The notes under the pieces were generated by a model that had not been told where the DNA came from, ran no database searches, and was given only the letters and a program-made list of their open reading frames with translations. The position numbers were made by a program, and so were the translations under genes. Positions 41,689 to 50,838 of a DNA stretch of 64,000 nucleotides are shown piece by piece. This DNA is from Desulfospira joergensenii DSM 10085 (GTDB lineage: Bacteria > Desulfobacterota > Desulfobacteria > Desulfobacterales > Desulfobacteraceae): contig NZ_ATUG01000001.1 of assembly GCF_000420085.1 (NCBI RefSeq), positions 1,573,223 to 1,637,222 of the forward strand, written 5' to 3'. Position 1 is the stretch's first letter, and every line of letters begins with the position of its first letter.

Positions 41689-42570
41689 TCATCTGAAGAA
41701 AGACTCTGCCAATACCCCGGCGAACAAAAGCAGGGATACAATAGAATTAATATGAAAAAACGCCATGTTGATCCGGCTCAGGTCATCGGGCCGGACCAGC
41801 CGGTGCTCAACCACCAGAAGGATGCCGATGGCGGCCAGAAAGCCTAAAAAAACGGGATGCATGCCAAAATTAATGTACATGGCCCCCAAAAACCCCATGG
41901 TCAGGATGTGGAGGAAGGTGGATATCTGCATGGCCTTTCGAGGTCCCAGCCGGGCCGGCAGGGAATGAAGGCCCTGTTTCCGGTCAAAATCAATATCCTG
42001 GCAGGCATAGAGGATATCAAAACCGGCAATATAGGTCATCAGGCTCAGGCTCAGGAAGACGACGCCCCAGGCCAGTCCTCCGGTCAAAGCGACCCAGGCT
42101 CCTACGGGCGCAAGGGATATGGCTGCGCCCAGGTAGACATGGCAGTACGGGGTAAACCGCTTGGTATAGGAGTAAAAGAGCAGAAAGAGCAGAACCGGAA
42201 AAGAGAGGAACAGGCAGAGCCTGGAGAGCATGGCCGCCGAAAAGATGAACACCAGGGAGGATATCCCCACAAAAAAGACAGCCTCTTTTCTGGATAGGAT
42301 CCCGGCCGGGATTTCCCGGATGGCGGTCCTGGGATTTTTCAGATCAATGTCGGCATCCACGATCCGGTTAAACCCCATGGCTGCGGACCTGGCCCCCACC
42401 ATGGCCGCCAGAATCCAGACCAGATCGACCATTGACGGGGCATGGGTCTGCCAGGCCAGGACCACGGCGGACAGGGCAAAGGGAAGGGCAAAAATCGTAT
42501 GGGAAAACTTGATCATCTTCCCGTATTCCAGGGTTTTCTTTTTTATGCTGAAATCCATATACACTTTCAT
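41689..42570 (-). CDS. UbiA-like polyprenyltransferase (candidate menaquinone pathway MqnP)
   Basis: 293 aa from ATG 42570; the first 37 residues of the longer frame overlap the radical SAM gene and are dropped. About eight TM segments. The two Asp-rich sites are GFNRIVDADIDLKNPRTA and DILYACQDIDFDRKQGLHS, which bind prenyl diphosphate and Mg. The start MIKFSHTIFALPFALSAVVLAW resembles the UbiA-like group of futalosine-pathway bacteria. Prenylates an aromatic ring in quinone synthesis. Confidence 0.9.
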   Translation of the reverse strand: MKVYMDFSIKKKTLEYGKMIKFSHTIFALPFALSAVVLAWQTHAPSMVDLVWILAAMVGARSAAMGFNRIVDADIDLKNPRTAIREIPAGILSRKEAVFFVGISSLVFIFSAAMLSRLCLFLSFPVLLFLLFYSYTKRFTPYCHVYLGAAISLAPVGAWVALTGGLAWGVVFLSLSLMTYIAGFDILYACQDIDFDRKQGLHSLPARLGPRKAMQISTFLHILTMGFLGAMYINFGMHPVFLGFLAAIGILLVVEHRLVRPDDLSRINMAFFHINSIVSLLLFAGVLAESFFR

Positions 42571-42575
42571 TTTTT

Positions 42576-43604
42576 CTAGTTCCGTATTCCTGACAATGCC
42601 CCGCAGGTCCGGCACGATCCGTCCGGGGCCAGGAGGTTCCGGATCCGATAGCCCCTCCGTTCCACCAGAATGCTTCCGCATTGAGGGCAGCAGGTATGTT
42701 CGTATTCGGATCCGGGAACATTTCCCATATATACGTAATCTAAGCCCGCCTTCTTCCCGATATTGCAGGCCTTTTCAAGGGAAGTCACCGGAGTGGCTCC
42801 CCTGTCAACCATCTGATAGCACGGATGAAACCGGGAAATATGCCAGGGGGTATCCGTCCCCAGATCCTCTGCAATAAATCCGGCCAGGGCCTTTAATTCC
42901 TCCCCGTCGTCGTTGAGCCCGGGAATCAGCAGGGTGGTCACCTCCACAAGGATCCCGGCCTTTTTCATCCGGATCAGGTTCTTTTGTACCGGTTCCAGCC
43001 TTGCCCCGCAGTATTTTTCATAAAACTCATTCCTGAAAGCCTTGAGGTCCACGTTGGCCGCATCCAGGAACGAGGCGGCCTCATCAACGGCTTCCTCACC
43101 CATGAATCCGTTGGTGACAAAGATATTGAGCAGGCCCTCCTGCCGGGCCTGCCGGGCCGTATCCCGGGCCAGTTCAAAAAACACCGTGGGCTCGGTATAG
43201 GTATAGGAGATGCTCGCACATCCGGCTGCCAGGGCCTGGTCCACAATGTCCCGGGGCTCCATGTCCCGGCCCGGGGTAAGGCCCCTGGAATCATGGTGGG
43301 AAGAATCCGACAGGGAGTGGGCAATCTGGGAATTCTGGCAGAACCGGCATTTTAGATTGCACCCCACCGCAGCAATGGAATAGGACAAGGATCCCGGTTT
43401 CAGATGAAAGATGGGCTTTTTCTCGATGGGGTCTACATTCTCGGCAATGACCCTCCCGTAAACCAGGGAGACCAGGGTTCCTTCCCGGTTTTCCCTGACC
43501 CGGCAGATCCCCTTCCTTCCCGGCTTTATCCTGCAGAAATGGCTGCAGAGCCGGCATTGGACCGCCTTTTCCTCCAGTTTGTCATAAAACGCTGCTTCCT
43601 TCAT
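42576..43604 (-). CDS. amrS: AmmeMemoRadiSam-type radical SAM enzyme (PflA-like)
   Basis: 342 aa from ATG 43604 (TTG 43619 is weaker). N-terminal Cys-rich CRLCSHFCRIKPGRKGICRVREN is the extra cluster region; CNLKCRFCQNSQIAHS is the CX3CX2C radical SAM motif; SYTYTEPTVFFELARDTARQA and FVTNGFMGEEAV follow. C-terminal YEHTCCPQCGSILVERRGYRIRNL is a zinc-ribbon-like rubredoxin part. Usually found with Memo and AMMECR1 proteins, both absent here. The reaction is unknown. Confidence 0.9.
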   Translation of the reverse strand: MKEAAFYDKLEEKAVQCRLCSHFCRIKPGRKGICRVRENREGTLVSLVYGRVIAENVDPIEKKPIFHLKPGSLSYSIAAVGCNLKCRFCQNSQIAHSLSDSSHHDSRGLTPGRDMEPRDIVDQALAAGCASISYTYTEPTVFFELARDTARQARQEGLLNIFVTNGFMGEEAVDEAASFLDAANVDLKAFRNEFYEKYCGARLEPVQKNLIRMKKAGILVEVTTLLIPGLNDDGEELKALAGFIAEDLGTDTPWHISRFHPCYQMVDRGATPVTSLEKACNIGKKAGLDYVYMGNVPGSEYEHTCCPQCGSILVERRGYRIRNLLAPDGSCRTCGALSGIRN

Positions 43605-43652
43605 CTCCGTGGATCCCAAAAAATGCTGCCAAGCATCCTTAATTGTTCATTA

Positions 43653-44429
43653 TCAATTCTTAATTATAAATTGCCTAGTTGCCATCCCCGGAGTCGGTTT
43701 ATAGGCCTTTCTCTTCTGGATCTTCAGGGCCAGGGGCCGGGTCCGGAACTTGGGCACCGGCTTGATGCGCATGCCGATCATCGTGCCGTAGTAAGATTTC
43801 TGCACCAGGCGGATATTCTCTATATAAGAGACCACCCGGCCGGTCAGAAAGGGGAATTGGAGGGTGGTCCGCCACAGCACAGGCACATTCCCCAGGATAC
43901 TGAAGAGCATCTGTTTGACCTCACCGATGCTGAAAAAATGGGCCTTTGAATAGACATCAGGTGAAAAAAATCCCCGGATCCTCCTGGCCATGTTCAGGGG
44001 GGCGTACCGGTTGAGTACGCCGATGACCACCCTGTCCTTGGCCACCCTGCAGGCCTCTTCAATGGCCTTGGCAGGCCGGTCCGTAAACTCCAGGCTGGTG
44101 AAAAGCAAGGCCGTATCAAAGGCATTGTCCTCAAAGGGCAGATCCTCTGCGATTCCCCGGTGCAGATCCACCCTGTCGCCCAGGCGGTCATGGGCCTTGT
44201 CCAGCATATAGGGGGAAGCATCAATCCCGGTGAGGTTCAAGCCCCTGTCCAGAAGAGGCACAAGACTGATCCCGGTACCGCAACCGATATCCAGGATTCT
44301 CTCTCCCTTTTTGGGGTCCATGAGACCCAGGATCAATCTGATTTCAAGCTCGAGCCGGTATTGACTGCCCGGTTTATCAAAACCGGCATCGTATAAATCG
44401 GCATCCTTGAAATCAAATACATATCCCAT
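43653..44429 (-). CDS. Class I SAM-dependent methyltransferase
   Basis: 258 aa. Motif I ERILDIGCGTGISLVPLLDRGLNLTGIDASPYMLDKA, then RGIAEDLPFEDNAFDTALLFTSLEFTDRPAKAIEEACRVAKDRVVIGVLN. Methyltransf_11 type, like UbiE/MenG-like enzymes, with a basic C-terminal extension of about 90 residues. It lies 3 nt after the cooC-like gene and 48 nt before amrS. A role in menaquinone methylation is possible but not supported by a specific motif. Confidence 0.75.
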   Translation of the reverse strand: MGYVFDFKDADLYDAGFDKPGSQYRLELEIRLILGLMDPKKGERILDIGCGTGISLVPLLDRGLNLTGIDASPYMLDKAHDRLGDRVDLHRGIAEDLPFEDNAFDTALLFTSLEFTDRPAKAIEEACRVAKDRVVIGVLNRYAPLNMARRIRGFFSPDVYSKAHFFSIGEVKQMLFSILGNVPVLWRTTLQFPFLTGRVVSYIENIRLVQKSYYGTMIGMRIKPVPKFRTRPLALKIQKRKAYKPTPGMATRQFIIKN

Positions 44430-44432
44430 TCC

Positions 44433-45197
44433 TTACCCGATCATCTCTTTGACCCTTGCCATCATCCCGTCCACGGCCTTAACCGCATCTGAGTCGTCGG
44501 GCAGGTCCAGCAGAGAGCGCTGCTCCATGTCAAATTCAAGCAGGTTATTGTCATCGGGGATGGTGCACAGGATGGGAACCCCGATTTTCTCCACCTCTTC
44601 CAGGAACCTGGGGCTTAAGGTCTCCGGGGCACGGTTCACGACAAGTCCCTTGTTCCTGACCTCGAGCTTGAGGTCGTCCAGCATGGAATTGATCCGGCCC
44701 ACGGCACGGAGCCCCCTCAGGGCATAGTCGCTGACCATGACCAGGATATCCACCTTGCCCGAAGTACGGCGGCTTAAATGCTCCATTCCGGCCTCATTGT
44801 CCACCAGCAGATAGGCATAATTTTTTTCCAGTTCATCGGAGAACCGGTTCAGGATATTGTTGACCATGCAATAGCAGCCCTGGCCCTCCTGGCGGCCCAT
44901 GACCAGGAGATCAAAGGCCTGCTGCTCAATGAGCACCTGATTCATGAGCATCTCAAGGTAGAGGACCTTGTCCATTCCCGAAGGAACCCCCTGGGGATCT
45001 TTCATAAAATCTTCCCGGATATCTCCCACGGTCTTTTCTATTTCCAACCCCAGGGTCTCCCCCAGGTTGCTGTTCGGGTCTGCGTCAACTGCCAGAAGCG
45101 GATTTTTCGAATTTTTCGCAAAATGCCTGGCCACCAGGGCGGAAACCGTTGTCTTGCCCACCCCGCCCTTGCCTGCCATGGCGATTACTTTACTCAT
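44433..45197 (-). CDS. cooC: CooC-like nickel-insertion/maturation ATPase (MinD superfamily)
   Basis: 254 aa from ATG 45197, preceded by GGAG at 5 nt. Deviant Walker A MAGKGGVGKTTVSALVAR, then LAVDADPNSNLGETLG, the metal-binding Cys pair in GRQEGQGCYCMVNNIL (CxC), and Walker-B-like LLVDNEAGMEHLSR. CooC proteins insert nickel into CO dehydrogenase/acetyl-CoA synthase. The CODH/ACS genes are not in this window. First gene of the run to DUF89. Confidence 0.9.
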   Translation of the reverse strand: MSKVIAMAGKGGVGKTTVSALVARHFAKNSKNPLLAVDADPNSNLGETLGLEIEKTVGDIREDFMKDPQGVPSGMDKVLYLEMLMNQVLIEQQAFDLLVMGRQEGQGCYCMVNNILNRFSDELEKNYAYLLVDNEAGMEHLSRRTSGKVDILVMVSDYALRGLRAVGRINSMLDDLKLEVRNKGLVVNRAPETLSPRFLEEVEKIGVPILCTIPDDNNLLEFDMEQRSLLDLPDDSDAVKAVDGMMARVKEMIG

Positions 45198-45290
45198 ATT
45201 CACTCCAGTCTTGAGGTTCAATTCATGTTTTCTTAACATAACGCAATCTTCTAAAAAAGCAATGTAAACAATTGAAAATGAGGGATTGAC

Positions 45291-45325
45291 CGTGGACAAT
45301 TGGAGATGGTCCACGCCATTTTTTT
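45291..45325. other. Hairpin with T-run in the cooC upstream region
   Basis: CGTGGAC (45291-45297) pairs with GTCCACG (45309-45315) around an 11-nt loop, and seven T follow at 45319-45325. It has terminator form on the plus strand, but no plus-strand gene ends here; it may be an attenuator for the small YqaE gene or a fold in a divergent control region. Confidence 0.4.
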
Positions 45326-45441
45326 ATGTCAAAGCCTGAAACCTTTCCCCGGGGAAGAAAAAGAGATTTGCCCTTGTTTTTTCCCGGCCGGTGTTTAGAA
45401 TAAGGTTATCCCAATTTTGAACCTCAGAAAAAGGCATTATT

Positions 45442-45603
45442 ATGGAACTGGTTAAAATTATCATAGCTATTATTCTTCCGCCGGTGGGGGTTTTTTTACA
45501 GGTGGGAATCGGAAAACATTTCTGGCTCAATATCCTGCTGACCCTGCTGGGATATATTCCGGGAATCGTTCATGCGATATGGGTGATCGCCAAAAACAAA
45601 TAG
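45442..45603 (+). CDS. YqaE/Pmp3-family small membrane protein
   Basis: 53 aa, ATG 45442 with AAAGG upstream. The sequence starts MELVKIIIAIILPPVGVFLQ and continues with FWLNILLTLLGYIPGIVHAIWVI: two TM helices joined by a short loop, with the LPPxGVFL and LGYIPGxxHAxW signatures of the Pmp3/YqaE (UPF0057) family. These hydrophobic peptides are tied to membrane potential and stress in yeast and plants; bacterial roles are uncertain. It stands alone, convergent with the DUF4197 gene (9-nt gap). Confidence 0.88.
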   Translation: MELVKIIIAIILPPVGVFLQVGIGKHFWLNILLTLLGYIPGIVHAIWVIAKNK

Positions 45604-45612
45604 GGTTTGATA

Positions 45613-46395
45613 CTATTTAAAGAGTTTCCGGAGCAATTCCGTGGTCCGTTTGACCGGATCCTGCCGGATGGCCTTCTCCTCTTCGGCCATATAATAGAAG
45701 ATGCCCTCCATGCCCTTGTCAATGACATGGCCGGTAAGATCGGCCTTTACGTCCGGCACAAAGGGCAGGCTCTTATAGTTTTCCATCATGGTATCATAGG
45801 CCTGGACCGCCTGGACCTGGGACAGGGCATCTTCAATCACCGGCTCCATGGCCTGGGCCAGGTCCGGGGACATCTTTTCCTTAAAATATTGGGTGGCGGC
45901 ATCGTCCGCCCCCTTGTAAATGGACCTGGCATCCTCAAAACTCATCTGGGATATGGCGTTCAGGAAGAGTTGTTTTGCCTTGGGAGTTGCTGCCTCGGCC
46001 GCCCGGTTGAGTTTCAGTTCCAGATCCCGGGTCAGGGATGAGAATCCGGCCTTGTCCAGCAGATTCTTGGCCATGGAAAGATTTTCCGGCAAAGGGATGT
46101 GGATGAGTTCGTCCTTGTTGAATCCGTCCACGGTTCCCAGCTGTTTGACCACGTTTTCAGATCCGATTTTCAGGGCCTGTTTCAGGCCGGCCACAATCTC
46201 TTCCAGGGAAAGCCCGGAACTGAGCCCGGATGATGTTTCTGCCTGATCGTTTCCGCCCCCCAGGGACTTGAGAAGGTCAGACCCCTTGTCCAGCCAGGAA
46301 GTTCCGGCCCGGGAAATGCCGGCAGTCCAGGAAAGGGCCAGGACCATGCAGGCCCCGGCCACTATATTTCTAGCGTATCTCTTTGCCTGTTTCAT
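45613..46395 (-). CDS. DUF4197 domain protein
   Basis: 260 aa. Signal peptide about 1-30 (VAGACMVLALSWTAGISRAG). The DUF4197 pattern is clear: LSLEEIVAGLKQALKIGSENVVKQLGTVDGFNKDELIHIPLPENL, then helices with AKQLFLNAISQMSFEDARSIYKGADDAATQYFKEKMS and MMENYKSLPFVPDVKADLTGHVIDKGMEGIFYYMAEEEKAIR. Exported helical protein of unknown function. Its start follows the AsmA stop by 2 nt, so the two are coupled and may act together at the outer envelope. Confidence 0.88.
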   Translation of the reverse strand: MKQAKRYARNIVAGACMVLALSWTAGISRAGTSWLDKGSDLLKSLGGGNDQAETSSGLSSGLSLEEIVAGLKQALKIGSENVVKQLGTVDGFNKDELIHIPLPENLSMAKNLLDKAGFSSLTRDLELKLNRAAEAATPKAKQLFLNAISQMSFEDARSIYKGADDAATQYFKEKMSPDLAQAMEPVIEDALSQVQAVQAYDTMMENYKSLPFVPDVKADLTGHVIDKGMEGIFYYMAEEEKAIRQDPVKRTTELLRKLFK

Positions 46396-46397
46396 AC

Positions 46398-48179
46398 TCA
46401 GTTCCCCAGAAGTCCTTTCAGAAGGCCCTTGGCCTCCTCTTCAATGGATTTGCCATCCTGGCCGGAGCCATCGCCCTGGATGAGCTGCTGCAGTTTCTTG
46501 GGATCCGTGATGTCCTTGCCCAGCATACCCTTCAGATCCGGCCGGATCTTGGGCTCGGCAAAGGTTCCGGTCACCAGAACCGGGACCATGAGGCCGGAGC
46601 GTTCCTTGGTATCTCCCTGTCCCTTCAGGGTAGCCACAAACTTGGGGTCCACCCTGAAATCCAGGGTCTCTTTGATAAGGTGGGCGCTGCCCTTTACCAG
46701 GACCCTGAGCAGGGGGGATACCAGGCTGGCATCCTGGACATTTGCCAGGCCGTTTCCCGCGGAAAAGGGGATCTTCAGTTCGCTGAAGTCTGTCCGGGGT
46801 TTCTGGTCCGGGGTTTGGGAAACCCCCAGTTTGCTGCCCACATTCCTGACCATATTGGCCAGGTCCACACCGATGACCGCCCCGTCGGTAAAGGAGACTT
46901 CGCCCTTGCCCGTAAGGCTCTTTTTGACCATCTCCGGGGTATCCCCGGTCATGGCCAGATTCATTCCGGCGGCCAGGGTGCCTTCAATGACCTCCATGGA
47001 AGCCCCGTCTTTGATCAAGGGACCTGCCTGGATTCCCTTGGCATCCAGGCTGAGACGAGTTGCGGGCCTGTTTTTCCTCACATCCAGGCCGGCTTTTGCA
47101 GCCACACTTCCCTGGTAGAGATTCAGGGAGAGGGGATCCAGGTTAAACACCCCGTTTTTGCCCGTTACATGGGCGGTAAAATCCTGGATGGTGATATTGG
47201 ACGCCTTGAGGCGGCCCACCTTGACCTGGCCGTCCACCACCATTTTTCTCAGGGCCGTATAATCCGGAGAAGAGCTTTTTCCGGCCTTGGCCGGTTTGGA
47301 TTCTGCTTTTTTCTTCTCTCCCGGCTTTGCCTTTTCCCCTTCTCCTGCCTTTGCCCCAGGCAGATACCGGTCCAGATCAATCTGATCCAGGTTCAGGTCA
47401 AATGAGATATTGGGCTTTTCAAACTCTTTAATTCCGGCCGCAAAAGAAAGGGTGGAATCGTCCAGTGTAAAAGTTCCGTCGGACAGGGATATGGCCGACG
47501 GGCTTGCCTGAAGTTTTGTTTTAAGGGCAAAGAGCTTCTCATCCAGTTTGGCGGACAATTCCATTAAAAACGGCTTATCCAGACTGATCTCCGTGAGATC
47601 CAGATTAAAGTCCGTAAGCTTTTTTGTCAGGCCTGCGCCGGGATCCGAGTAAACCACCAGGCCGTTGATGATGGAGAACCGGTCCACCATCAGGGATTTG
47701 ATGGGCAGTTCCCCGGAAGCGTTCCGGTCCTCCCCTGATTCTTCAGTTTTCTTTTCAGCGGATTTATCCCTGCCGGCGGTTCCCAGACCTTCCCAGTTAC
47801 CGGTTCCGGCTTTGTTCTTTTCCAGATAAATTTCAGGTGAATCCACCACAAAGGTCTTGACCTGCACCTGCCGGCTCAGCAGGGGCATCACCTTGAGCCT
47901 GACCTCAAACCCCTTGACCTTTACCATGTCCGGGGAGGTAAATCCCTTTGGGCTGCCCAGACGGATGTCTGAAAGCCTGACGCCGACCCAGGGGAAAACG
48001 GAAATATCGATCTCATCTCCCATGGAAAAGGACCGTCCGGTCTGCTCGGAGACCAGCTCTTCAATTTTGGGTTTATACTGTTTCACATCCACAAACCTGG
48101 GGACCAGAACAATGGCCCCCACAATGAGCAGGACGACAACGACGCCTGCAATCAGTCCCCATTTCATCAAAGTCTTCAT
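46398..48179 (-). CDS. AsmA-family envelope protein
   Basis: 593 aa. One N-terminal TM anchor (about 7-30, GLIAGVVVVLLIVGAIVLVP) followed by FVDVKQYKPKIEELVSEQTGRSFSMGDEIDISVFPWVGVRLSDIRLG, the AsmA opening. A long beta-rich periplasmic region follows, interrupted by a Lys/Glu/Pro-rich low-complexity segment around 280-305 (KAGEGEKAKPGEKKKAESKPAKAGK). The C-terminal AsmA_2 part includes LTGKGEVSFTDGAVIGVDLANMVRN. AsmA-like proteins are bridge-like lipid-transport or outer-membrane homeostasis factors. Confidence 0.88.
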   Translation of the reverse strand: MKTLMKWGLIAGVVVVLLIVGAIVLVPRFVDVKQYKPKIEELVSEQTGRSFSMGDEIDISVFPWVGVRLSDIRLGSPKGFTSPDMVKVKGFEVRLKVMPLLSRQVQVKTFVVDSPEIYLEKNKAGTGNWEGLGTAGRDKSAEKKTEESGEDRNASGELPIKSLMVDRFSIINGLVVYSDPGAGLTKKLTDFNLDLTEISLDKPFLMELSAKLDEKLFALKTKLQASPSAISLSDGTFTLDDSTLSFAAGIKEFEKPNISFDLNLDQIDLDRYLPGAKAGEGEKAKPGEKKKAESKPAKAGKSSSPDYTALRKMVVDGQVKVGRLKASNITIQDFTAHVTGKNGVFNLDPLSLNLYQGSVAAKAGLDVRKNRPATRLSLDAKGIQAGPLIKDGASMEVIEGTLAAGMNLAMTGDTPEMVKKSLTGKGEVSFTDGAVIGVDLANMVRNVGSKLGVSQTPDQKPRTDFSELKIPFSAGNGLANVQDASLVSPLLRVLVKGSAHLIKETLDFRVDPKFVATLKGQGDTKERSGLMVPVLVTGTFAEPKIRPDLKGMLGKDITDPKKLQQLIQGDGSGQDGKSIEEEAKGLLKGLLGN

Positions 48180-48405
48180 TGGGTTATCTCCTTGTAAATC
48201 GATACTTCCCCTGTCATCTGTTCAGTCCGTGAAACCGAACAATCTATTGTGACAAATTGATTTTTACATGCTATGAATTTCGTCTTACATAATACCTGTT
48301 GCGGTATCACATATTAAGATGGGTCCTGAACAGAGCCGATGCAAGATGAAATTGTCTCGGATCAGGAACGATACCATGAATACTCTACCATGATATCTTT
48401 TTTTT

Positions 48406-50547
48406 TCAACGAATTTTTCTTTGATCTTTCATGGAAAGGGAGATCCGCTTGCGCTGAATATCCACCTCCAGGATGCGGACCCGGACCTGCTGCCTCACCT
48501 TGACGATCTCATTGGGATCCTTGACGAACCGGTCGGCCAGCTGGCTGATGTGGACCAGACCGTCCTGGTGAACCCCGATGTCCACAAAGGCGCCAAAGGC
48601 CGTGACATTGGTGACGATACCCGGGACTTCCATGCCCGGGATCAGGTCTTTCATCTCATGGATGCTTTTATCAAAGGAAAAGACCTGGAAAGGCTTTCTG
48701 GGATCTCTTCCAGGACTGGCAAGCTCCGAGACGATATCTTTCAGGGTGGGCAATCCCGTGGTATCCGTTACATAATTTTCAAGATCGATGTTCCGGATCC
48801 CGGCCGGATTCATCATGATCTGATCTATCCCGCACCCCAGGTCCCCGGCCATCTGCTTTACAATGGGGTAGGACTCGGGATGGATTCCGCTTTTATCCAG
48901 GGGATTTTTCCCGTTTTGAATCCGCAGGAACCCGGCTGCCTGTTCAAAGGCCTTGGGACCCAGCCGGGGAACCTTTAAAAATTCCTTTCTCGATGAAAAG
49001 GATCCTTTTTCGTCCCTGTACTGAACCATGTTGGCGGCAATGGTCTTGTTCAGCCCCGACACCCGGGCCAGAAGCTCCTTTGAAGCGGTATTGGCCTCCA
49101 CCCCGACCCGGTTGACGCAGGAGACCACCACATCGTCCAGGGCGGTCTGGAGAAGATTCTGATCCACATCGTGCTGGTACTGCCCCACGCCAATGGATTT
49201 GGGCTCCACCTTGACCAGTTCCGCCAGGGGGTCCATGAGACGACGGCCGATGGAAACCGCCCCCCGCACGGTGATATCATGATCGGGAAATTCCTGCCGG
49301 GCCGTTTCCGAGGCCGAATAAACAGATGCCCCGCTTTCATCCACCATAACCACATCCACATCTTCGGGCAGATCCAGTTCCCGGACAAAATCTTCGGTTT
49401 CCCGGCCGGCAGTGCCGTTTCCCACGGCCACGGCCCGGATCCCGTATTGGGTGACCAGTTTTTGGATCAGCTGTCCGCCCCGCCCACGGCCTTTTTCCGT
49501 ATGGGGAAAAATCACATCGTGGTGGAGAAGCTTTCCCGTGGCATCCAGGCAGGCCACCTTGCATCCGGTCCGGAACCCGGGATCTATTGCCAGGGTCGGC
49601 TTTTCCCCCATGGGCGGGGATAAAAGCACCTGTCTTAAATTATCGGAGAAAACCGCAACCGCCTTTTCATCGGCCTTGAGCTTGAGAAGTCCCAGGCTCT
49701 CCTTTTCAATGGATTTGGACAGCAGGCGCTTATAGGCATCCCGGGCCGCCTCCCTCACCTGGTCCCGGGCTTTGGGGCAGACCTGTTTTTTCCCCGGATA
49801 AGAGGCATGGATAATCTCCATGGCCCTGTCCCCATCGGGCAGCACATGGACCCGGAGAATCTTTTCCCTTGATCCCCTCAGCATGGCCAGGATCCTGTGG
49901 GAGGGGGCCTTGAATGCCGGTTCGTTCCAGTCAAAATAATCCCTGAACTTGGCACCCTCCTCTTCTTTCCCCTTGATCATCTCCGACCGGATCTGAGCGG
50001 ATTTTATGAAAAGGTCTCTTATTCCGGCCCGGACCCGGGCATCTTCGTTGATCATCTCGGCGATGATGTCCCGGGCTCCGGCCCAGGCCTCTTCCCCGGT
50101 GGGAACATCCGGTCCGATTCTCCTTTTCGCCTCTTTTTCAAGATCCCCGGGAGGGCCCGGTTCCAGGAGCATCCGGGCCAGGGGTTCCAGGCCCTTTTCC
50201 CGGGCGGCCATGGCACGGGTTCTTTTCTTGGGCCGATATTTTTCATAGACATCCTCAAGAGCTGCCATGGTCGGGGCCTGCCGGATCTGACGGTCCAGGT
50301 CCTCCGTATAAAGCTGCCTTTCCCTAAGCGACTTGAGAATGGACTCTTTGCGTTCCCCCAGTTCCTTTAAGGCCTTTGCCCTGTCCCGGATATCGGATAT
50401 GGCCACCTCATCCATGGACCCTGTCTGCTCTTTTCTGTATCTGGCAATAAAAGGAATCGTTCCTCCCTTTTCCAGCAGATCCAGAACCGCCCCTATCTGT
50501 TTTTCCCTGAGTCCGGTTTCCCGGCGGATGGTATTGATGATGTTCAT
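48406..50547 (-). CDS. tex: Tex-family RNA-binding transcription accessory protein
   Basis: 713 aa from ATG 50547, preceded by AAGGGG. Tex order is complete: N-terminal helical part with GGTIPFIARYRKEQTGSMDE, central YqgF-like nuclease fold (LAIDPGFRTGCKVACLDATGKLL), helix-hairpin-helix region (SVGVGQYQHDVDQ-type sequence at GVGQYQHDVDQNLL; VNTASKELLARVSGL-like segment), and a C-terminal S1 domain (GMEVPGIVTNVTAFGAFVDIGVHQDGLVHISQLADRFV). Binds nucleic acid and modulates transcription. Confidence 0.95.
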   Translation of the reverse strand: MNIINTIRRETGLREKQIGAVLDLLEKGGTIPFIARYRKEQTGSMDEVAISDIRDRAKALKELGERKESILKSLRERQLYTEDLDRQIRQAPTMAALEDVYEKYRPKKRTRAMAAREKGLEPLARMLLEPGPPGDLEKEAKRRIGPDVPTGEEAWAGARDIIAEMINEDARVRAGIRDLFIKSAQIRSEMIKGKEEEGAKFRDYFDWNEPAFKAPSHRILAMLRGSREKILRVHVLPDGDRAMEIIHASYPGKKQVCPKARDQVREAARDAYKRLLSKSIEKESLGLLKLKADEKAVAVFSDNLRQVLLSPPMGEKPTLAIDPGFRTGCKVACLDATGKLLHHDVIFPHTEKGRGRGGQLIQKLVTQYGIRAVAVGNGTAGRETEDFVRELDLPEDVDVVMVDESGASVYSASETARQEFPDHDITVRGAVSIGRRLMDPLAELVKVEPKSIGVGQYQHDVDQNLLQTALDDVVVSCVNRVGVEANTASKELLARVSGLNKTIAANMVQYRDEKGSFSSRKEFLKVPRLGPKAFEQAAGFLRIQNGKNPLDKSGIHPESYPIVKQMAGDLGCGIDQIMMNPAGIRNIDLENYVTDTTGLPTLKDIVSELASPGRDPRKPFQVFSFDKSIHEMKDLIPGMEVPGIVTNVTAFGAFVDIGVHQDGLVHISQLADRFVKDPNEIVKVRQQVRVRILEVDIQRKRISLSMKDQRKIR

Positions 50548-50838
50548 GCCCCTTATTACCCGGGCAGGCATATAAAGTCAATTCATCCATGGATTGGGTC
50601 AGGGGCAAAACATGCAAACTATATATAAACTTAATTTTTTCAGGGGGAATGAATGTTTAATTTTAAATTTGGGGATGGCTTTTCAGGCCGTTTTTTATAG
50701 CTTGCCGCCCTTGGATGATATGAACCCGGCGTTGGAAACGGAACGGGCCGCTTTGAGGAGAAGCGTGGATTACTGCCGGAATGTTCCAGGAATCTGAAAC
50801 CGGCAGGAACAATTTCCCGATAATTGTTTGGATTGACT

